Part shown: positions 27,927 through 33,729 of the stretch, piece after piece
Position numbering within the stretch: the stretch's first letter is position 1
How the letters are laid out: every line of letters begins with the position of its first letter
From: Russula earlei
Taxonomy: Eukaryota; Basidiomycota; Agaricomycetes; Russulales; Russulaceae
DNA: 33,729 nucleotides
Direction: 5' to 3'
NCBI GenBank assembly: GCA_025769875.1
Contig: JAGFNK010000561.1
Location: forward strand, 1-33,729
Made by a program: the position numbers and the translations under genes
The notes under the pieces: generated by a model
Database searches by the model: none
Told to the model about the DNA's origin: nothing
What the model saw: only the letters and a program-made list of their open reading frames with translations

Positions 27927-30141
27927 CTAAGCGGCGTAAGGGATAATGGTGGAGTGGCAGCGATGGGTATGGAAATGAAGTTGGTTGCGGGGGACTCGAC
28001 ACATTCTGTCAGTCTTGCATTGTCTGTGTGGATTTCTGCAGTGGTCAGCTATATGTCCATGACAATTGCAGAGGATGCAGATGGCAATTTTGGGGCATTC
28101 AAAAGTGTCATGTCCTCCGTCATGGCACCAAGCACATTTGTCAGAGAGTTGAGGGGAGAACTGATACCATGGGTCCATCAAGGCCTCTTTGGCATCTTTG
28201 TGTTCTTGATTGGTGAGTTGGGGCATGGTCCTGAATAATACTTTTGGTTCGAGGCGGGCTTTGGCGTTAGCCTTGGCCAGTTTGACTTCCGAATCTCTTA
28301 CTTCCCACACCATGTTGTGATATCTTTCTTGGGCAGTGATGAGGCTGTTTGCCATTTGTCATACCTTTTTTATGGCAAACCAATAGCGATGTACTTCAGT
28401 CTCTAGGGACAGGTCCTGTTCAAACCTGAGTGCCTTGTTTATTGCCATGGTGTGTCTAAGGCCATCTTTGAACAGGAAGGCATCTTTTTGTGTGAGAAGA
28501 GGGTGAGGGTAGGGGTTGGCTCATGCTTGAATAGGTATGTGGTGAGTGGGGCATCCAGGGCCATAAGTGGCTAGTAAAGAGGGGAAGCCGTGTGTGAGGT
28601 CAGGAAGGACAAAGCAAGGGGGGAGCATGTCATCTTCGTTGCCTGGGTCTGGGATTAGTAGGTCGAGTCCTAGGTCTCCTTCTTCCCATCCTTCTCCGAG
28701 TTCTTCCAGCTCTGAAAGTTGGGTGTGGTTAGCAGGTGGTTCATAGACAGGGGGTGGTGTTCTCTTGCGGTTTGCTTGGACAAAGTTTTCATTGAGCAGG
28801 ATGATGTTTTTGGCCTGTTCAATGATGGGAATAGTTATGCGTGGAGGGATTGGAATGGGATCAGGCGATGGGGAGCGAACATGGTAGGAAGGGCTATGGG
28901 TTCTGATGGGAGAGTTGGTCCCTTGCATGGGGGATCGATTGCCAAAGGCATGCAGTATGGTGGTGAGAGAGTCATCTTCCCATAGTTCACGTGCTTGTAC
29001 ATGTCATGAACCATTCTCTGGAGAGGGCCCTTGAAGGACCCTTCCTTATAGGAGGAAACCCAGCCTCTATGGTGTCACCCTGTTCACATGAGCAAAAGGG
29101 GTGAGTAGAGGTGTCCACAATATCGCGCGTGCATTGTTGCACAAGCGATTCTTGGCACAATCGACATACAGCAAGCCCCACTTATTGGCAACCCTTCTAA
29201 CAATAAAGGACAGTATTAGGGCCCTTCTAGGGACCCTTGAGGACGACTCTAGGTGCTCTACAACGGGTACTAACCTAGTATCAAAGACTCTACAACGCGT
29301 TATTAGACCAACTCTAATAACTATAGAATGAACTATAAAGCAATACTAAGGACCTTAATAGGAGTATTAGGGTCGACTCTAAGGACCCTAAAAGAACTAT
29401 ATAAGGGCCTTATAAGATAACACTATTCTCTAACCAAACTACAAGTCCTCAAATGACTGGCCCTAAACTAACTAACAGAAAATGAATCAGGTGCTCACAT
29501 GTGCACTAGAACAGCAAACACATGGACAATGAAAGCTCTTACTCATCAGGAAAAGCTTTCTTACTCAGCAGCTTACTGAGCATGACTGAGCATGCTCAGT
29601 AAGCGCACTCCGACTTCTTACTCAGCACTCTATTGTGCTTGATAACAAGGTTATGACTTGTTCTCTATTTAGCAGTTCTCTTGTAGTATATAAGTGCTCA
29701 ATAAAGTAGCGGACAGTCCTCAGACTGTCCATTTGTTTACGGCACTCTCCATCCCTGGGATACTCCTTTAAGGACCGTCCCCTTGTGACTATCCTGGCCT
29801 CCCCTCTGCGTGACTGCTCGACTCTCACAGTAACAATACCTCTCTGGTATCTGTTACTACTCTGGACTCTACTTCTTGCCCACACCATCTTGGACGTCTA
29901 TCAACTCATCTTTGAGCTTATCCCTTGCTCTTGAACTGGATAGTTCAACAGTGACTCTTGACAGTACAATCATTGTGGCATGTTGTGTGGCATGTCGAAT
30001 GAGTAGTCTGGTGTCAATGGTTGCTGCTGTTGAAGGGGATGGTTCTCTGGACAGCAGTAGATGAATGAGCATAGGAGAGTAAGGTGGAGTAGGTACAAGA
30101 GTAGTGGTGGAGGTAGCAGGAGAGTTTTGTGTGGAGGACAT
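27927..30141 (-). pseudogene. Post-pol ORF of gypsy 2 (ORF3) with two zinc knuckles and Cys/His extension
   Basis: The ATG at 30141 lies about 70 bases after the chromodomain-pol stop. The ORF runs to TAG at 27927, interrupted by LTR-B (29002-29963, frame restored with one GTACA) and by TGAs at 28521-28523 and 28359-28361. Without the LTR it is about 415 codons. It has a Ser/Thr/Pro-rich N-terminus, an acidic segment (LEELGEGWEEGDLGLDLL), DLTHGFPSLLATYGPG, and a charged, possibly helical part (ERYHNMVWEVRDSEVKLAKA). Two CCHC knuckles follow (CAWCHDGGHDTFEC and CILCNCHGHIADHC), then H-x2-C-x5-C-x13-C. The second knuckle plus extension has the same spacing as the gypsy 1 ORF. It is not Gag by position. 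An RNA- or DNA-binding accessory role is inferred. Confidence 0.78.
29002..29963 (+). repeat. Solo LTR, family LTR-B, copy 4
   Basis: The 962-bp LTR is flanked by GTACA (28997-29001 and 29964-29968). The 14-bp inverted repeat, TATA box and post-TATA hairpin are intact. It splits the post-pol ORF of gypsy 2, in antisense to it. Confidence 0.95.
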
Positions 30142-30189
30142 ATTGTAGTATGGGGGTAGAGTGGTGAGGAATGATTGTTTGTAGGAGGT

Positions 30190-30862
30190 GTCTTTATACT
30201 TGGGGTCATCCAGCTGATGCGGAGTAGTATTCTTTTAGAAGTTCTGGGGCGTTAAGGTCGTGGTGGTCGACCCAGGAGTCATCTGATGTAGGGTATCCTT
30301 TCCAATGTACAAGATATTGAAGTTTACGTGTTCATCCAAACCTTCTAGTGTCTAGAATCACTTCAATTTCATATTCTTCCTCGTTTTCAATGGTTGGTGG
30401 GGGGGCATGTAAATGGCATGCTGTATTCTTCTGTCTCCTTATAAGGGAGGAGTAAATTGATGTGGATGATGTTGTGTATCTTCATTGATGGCAGGAGTTG
30501 TAATTCATAGGTGACTTTGGAAATTCTTTTTGTGATAGGGAATGGGCCATATCTTTTAGGCATTAACTTGCATGTTCCTCATGTTTTGAGGTTCTTTGCT
30601 TCTAGCCATACAAGGGTTCCTTCTTTCATTTCCTTGACGTCAGGTTATAGGGGTTGTTGTTTGCATTCCAGAAGTTGTTGTGCATCCCATCTTGCTTCTT
30701 CTAGTTGTTTTAGGCGATTGGTGGGTGAGGGCACATTGTTTGACTAAATCCCAGGTGTTAGCTATTCCTGGATGTCCTGCGAAGGGGGTGTCTTAGAATT
30801 GTCTCAAGATTTCTCGTCGTTTGTCAGGTTTGTCTGGTAGGTAGGTTTTTCGTGCGAAACTT
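30190..30862 (-). pseudogene. Gypsy 2 integrase remnant and chromodomain
   Basis: The integrase zinc-finger half (LPDKPDKRREILRQF, TPFAGHPGIANTWDLVKQ) runs to about 30735. It is followed at once by the far C-terminal part (RLKQLEEARWDAQQLLE, TLVWLEAKNLKT, KRYGPFPITKRISKVTYELQ, MKIHNIIHINLLLPYKET). The whole DDE core, some 200 residues, is missing, so this element could not integrate by itself. The chromodomain follows (EEYEIEVILDTRR, LQYLVHWKGYPTSDDSW) with a TGA at 30332-30334. Confidence 0.86.
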
Positions 30863-32243
30863 TCAGGTGGTAGTAGCGTGGTTTTTTTGTTCTTCTACCC
30901 CCTTGTTAAGGTCTTTGCGACAAGAAAGTGTGTCGGTGATTGTGTGTGTGTGTCCAGGGACGTGTTCCATGGTGATGTTGAAATCTTGCATGTATTGCAT
31001 CCATCTGGCTTGTCGTCCTGTTAATTTTTGTGGTTCTTTGAAATAGGTGAGGTTTTTATGGTCCGTTCTTATTCTGACTGGTTTATCGGCTCCTAGGAAG
31101 AATGCTTGTCCACTTTTTAGTCCAAAAATTACTGCTGCTAATTCTTTGTCATGTGCGTCGTAATTTCTTTCTTCATCCAATAACATTCTAGAATAGTATG
31201 CGATTGGATGTAGACCATCTTCATATTCTTGGGATATGACTGCTCCAACTGTGAATCCCAATGCATCAGTATCTAGAATGAACTGTTTTGTCCAATTTGG
31301 GGGTGCGAAGTACTGGGTAGGATACGCAAGTTTCTTTTAAGATCTGAAAGGCTTGATCTTCTTTTGTTGTCCATTCCCATTGCTTATTTTTCTTTGTCAA
31401 GTTGTTCAATGGCCTGACTTTTATAGAGAAGTTGGGTATGAAGTTTTGATAGAAGTTGCAGAATCCCAAGAAACTTCTGACTTCCTTCAATGTCGATGGG
31501 GTTGGCCAATCTTTAATTCCTTTGACTTTGATGGGGTTCATAGTCATTTTTCCTTCTCCTATAATCACCCCAAGGTATTCTACCTTTCTTTTGTGGAATT
31601 GGCATTTTTCTGGTTTAAGGTAGAGGTCGTGTTGTTTTAATTTGGATAGTATGTGGTTGACTTTAGACATATGTTCTGTTTCATCATTTTTTGTGGTGAT
31701 GATGATGTCATCCATGTAGATTTTCAACCATCCTTGTGTGAGCTCTTCCTGAAAAATGTCGTCTATCATGGTCTGAAAGGTGGATGGAGAGTTTGTCAGT
31801 CCGAAGAACATTACCGTAGGTTCAAACAGCCCATTGCTAGTTTTGAAGGCTGCTTTCCACTCGTCTCCTTCTTTGATCCGGATGTTGTTGTAACCCCATC
31901 TAACGTCAAATTTGGTGAAGAGTCCCTTTCCTGCTAAGGTGTGGATAAGCTCCGGGATTAGAGGCAGTGGATATATGTTGGGTATCGTCCATTTGTTCAG
32001 ATTCCTATAGTCTTGTACCAGTCGAAATTTACCGTCTTTCTTTTTTATAAGAAAGAATCCACTGGCGTATGGTGAATTGGACCTTCTTATTCATTTAAGT
32101 TGTAAATTTTGTTTGAGGAATTTCCCTTGTTCTTCCTTTTCTTTAGGTGAAAGGGGGTACACTCTGCAGTTGATTGTTGTTGGGGCGTCTGGTTTTGGGT
32201 CAATGGTGTGATCCCATTTCCTTGGTCCAGGGAATCTTTCTGA
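30863..32243 (-). pseudogene. Gypsy 2 reverse transcriptase and RNase H
   Basis: RT shows KKKDGKFRLVQDYRNLNKW, TKFDVRWGYNNIRIKEGDEW (first D), FFGLTNSPSTFQTMIDDIF, IYMDDIIITT (YMDD, intact) and VEYLGVIIGEGKMTMNPIKV. RNase H shows LDTDALGFTVGAVIS, YDAHDKELAAVI and RTDHKNLTYF. A one-base insertion in a C-run near 31300 separates RT from RNase H, and a TGA lies near 32092. The 5' end of RT is cut at 32243 by the next LTR. Confidence 0.9.
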
Positions 32244-32720
32244 TGTTACCGAGTGGTTTGGGGTCCGGAAGATGCCGGAACACCTGAACTATGGACTGCA
32301 CCGTTTGCATTATGCGTGCGTCAGATCTTGATCGTTTATGTTCCTTGATATCACATTCGGAGCGCGTTGATCGTATCTTTCAGAAGATGTACTGAAGAAG
32401 CAATGAGTAGCATTGCTTCTGTCCCAGATGTTCCTGTACCGCCACGTATGTCGATTCCTTGATTGGGAAGCACTTAATGCTTCCAGCACCGAGATCGCTT
32501 ACATAGAAGCAACCTCGCTTCTATGAGCCATGTTTTGCCTCTATAGCACTGACTAGTACTACAGTAGTACAAACCTTATCCCTGTAAGGCTATATAAAGC
32601 CCCCTGTCGTAACAGTTGAGCCCTAAGCTCGACTTAGTTTGCCAATCCCAAACAGTTGACTCCTACCCCATCTGCAGAAGCCCCTCTCATCTTGTTGTCA
32701 TACTCTAGAAGGATCTAACA
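32244..32720 (+). repeat. LTR (family G) of a further element running off the right edge
   Basis: It starts TGTTACCG right where gypsy 2 RT breaks off, and a TAACA end is at 32720. A second TAACA at about 32835 is possible, so the 3' boundary is uncertain. TATATAAA lies at 32591-32598. It is followed by an unrelated coding-like region, so it is probably the 5' LTR of a full element rather than a solo LTR. Confidence 0.6.
32591..32633 (+). promoter_or_regulatory. Family G promoter: TATA box and CCTAA stem-loop
   Basis: TATATAAA (32591-32598) is followed 16 bases later by a stem-loop at 32615-32633. The arms are GTTGAGC and GCTCGAC (seven pairs, one G-T) and the loop is CCTAA. The outer arm sequence is unrelated to families F and H, although loop and closing GC pairs are the same. 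Confidence 0.58.
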
Positions 32721-32899
32721 TTCCTTCCCCTCCACGAGTATTGCTTGCTTGACTCAAGCATATCTGCATTGGTAGGACGCGTTTATAGACGCGACCATAG
32801 ATCTTATTTAAGGCACTTTGGAGCCTTAACATAAGTCGAGCTTCTATCACAGACATCGCTGTGAAAGCGAACCAGGAAAAGGCAGGAAGCCTAAAGACT

Positions 32900-33729
32900 A
32901 GGATCTAGTCATCATACGGTCAGCAACCTACGCTGAAGTAGTCAAGGGGGAGAATCTATACAGACCTCTCCATGACAAGAAGAAGGTGTACTACGTGACT
33001 CTCGACGAGCAGCACGGTTGGACACACGCATACTTCTGTAAAGACCCCTACTGTCATTGGCATAGACAGTGGTAAGAGGGCAGACAAGTCCCGACTCCCT
33101 AGGAAAGGCAGTGGCGAGTGGACAAACTGGAAATCGAAGGAGAACATAGCATACGCGTAACGTTCAACCAGAAATCGAAGCAAGGAACCAAATTTGGTTG
33201 GTTCAAAGCTAGAGAGAGGGACAATCTACCCTCAGGAATCAAAGGAACTGCCATCTGGTGTTGGGCAGACCAGGAAGGGCCTAACAGATATGAGGTCCGA
33301 TACAAAGGAAGCTACCTTCCTTGTGAATACATCAACGACCAGTGGTACTTTGTTGATTACCACAAAGGACGTCCCTATGCAGGAGAGGATGAAGACATCG
33401 ACGAATATAAGGTCTTAGGTTTAGGAACCAAGACAGATCCTTATACTACTCATTGGGAACCCAGAAGTGCAGTAGTAGACGACCCAGCTCCATTGATACA
33501 AAAGTCATCAAGTGGAGAAACAGAACAGTCGGACCCTCCGACTACAGATCAGAAAGCAGAAGCACCAGAAGTATTGGAGCTAGCTGAAAGACTAGAGAAG
33601 ACAGTACACGTCTCGCCCATTGAACCAACAATCGTTGAAGAACCAGAAGAATCAGTCGAAATGGCTACCATTGCAGCAACGCAAACAGCCACCATTGCCA
33701 CCCAGACAGCAGGTGGAAGAGCAGGGCCC
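32900..33729 (+). pseudogene. Coding region after LTR G, probably gag-like, open to the right edge
   Basis: One frame reads ATYAEVVKGENLYRPLHDK and WTHAYFCKDPYCHWHRQW. It meets TAA at 33073-33075 and TAG at 33100-33102 (both could arise from CAA/CAG by C to T), then stays open for 209 codons to the window end. Features are FGWFKARERDNLPSG, RYEVRYKGSYLPCEYI and a Glu/Thr/Ala-rich tail with repeated ATIATQT. Position after an LTR suggests Gag. I recognise no domain, and the true start codon is not clear. The 32721-32899 leader shows nothing definite. Confidence 0.5.

Larger units (their letters stand above)
27417..32243 (-). mobile_element. Ty3/gypsy retrotransposon 'gypsy 2', 3' LTR to RT, internally deleted
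   Basis: Read on minus, the order is RT (from 32243), RNase H, integrase zinc finger, a deletion, integrase C-terminus, chromodomain, post-pol ORF, polypurine tract and 3' LTR. The 5' part (gag, protease) is replaced at 32244 by the start of another LTR element. It is inserted in copia RNase H. The expected duplication on the far side is outside the window. Confidence 0.88.

Noticed and set aside
1..33729. tRNA, rRNA, CRISPR array, bacterial operon or host metabolic gene
   Set aside because: No cloverleaf-like or rRNA-like block, regularly spaced short repeat array or non-transposon protein family was recognised; introns and domains are fungal.

Overview
The window reads as a repeat-dense, heterochromatin-like block of a basidiomycete genome, most likely an Agaricomycete. 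The diagnosis rests on a Plavaka-type DNA transposon with 43-61 nt introns, a divergent gene that looks like DUF6532, and chromodomain Ty3/gypsy elements. I find no ordinary host gene, tRNA, rRNA or CRISPR array. Nearly every base can be assigned to transposable elements inserted into one another. Domain and family names come from recognising motifs by eye, not from searches.

Layer order, left to right. (1) A Ty3/gypsy element on + ('gypsy A': 1-900, 11180-11560, 12390-12635) is split by a Ty3/gypsy element on - ('gypsy 1', 1529-11179, 574-bp LTRs at both ends), by a related solo LTR at 901-1526 and by a solo LTR at 11561-12389. Gypsy 1 itself holds a solo LTR (8901-9864) and two copies of an unidentified hairpin-bearing repeat (about 5082-5492 and 9944-10385). 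(2) A Ty1/copia element on + (5' LTR 12979-13454, gag, protease, integrase, RT, RNase H to 27416) is split by solo LTRs at 13625-14115 and 14733-15695 and by a whole Plavaka transposon (17279-25076; 30-bp TIRs, GTGC target duplication). (3) The Plavaka transposon carries two divergent genes, a transposase (+) and a DUF6532-like gene (-). Each is broken by one solo LTR (22644-23526 and 18323-19282). (4) A second Ty3/gypsy element on - ('gypsy 2', from 27417) interrupts the copia RNase H. It has lost its integrase core, holds one more solo LTR (29002-29963), and is cut at 32244 by another LTR and its following internal sequence, which run off the right edge.

How the parts relate. One ~960-bp LTR family ('LTR-B') accounts for four full solo LTRs, each with a perfect 5-bp target duplication (CTGAT, GCGGC, CTTCT, GTACA), plus one truncated copy, which points to a recent burst. 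Removing each solo LTR with one duplication copy restores the host reading frame in most cases, so the stratigraphy is well supported. Coding regions are decayed by indels and by stop codons, many of which fit CGA to TGA changes.

The two most unusual signals are these. Both gypsy 1 and gypsy 2 carry a long ORF after pol that ends in the same Cys/His module with identical spacing. Three unrelated LTR families carry, just downstream of the TATA box, a stem-loop with the same CCTAA pentaloop but different, base-paired arms.
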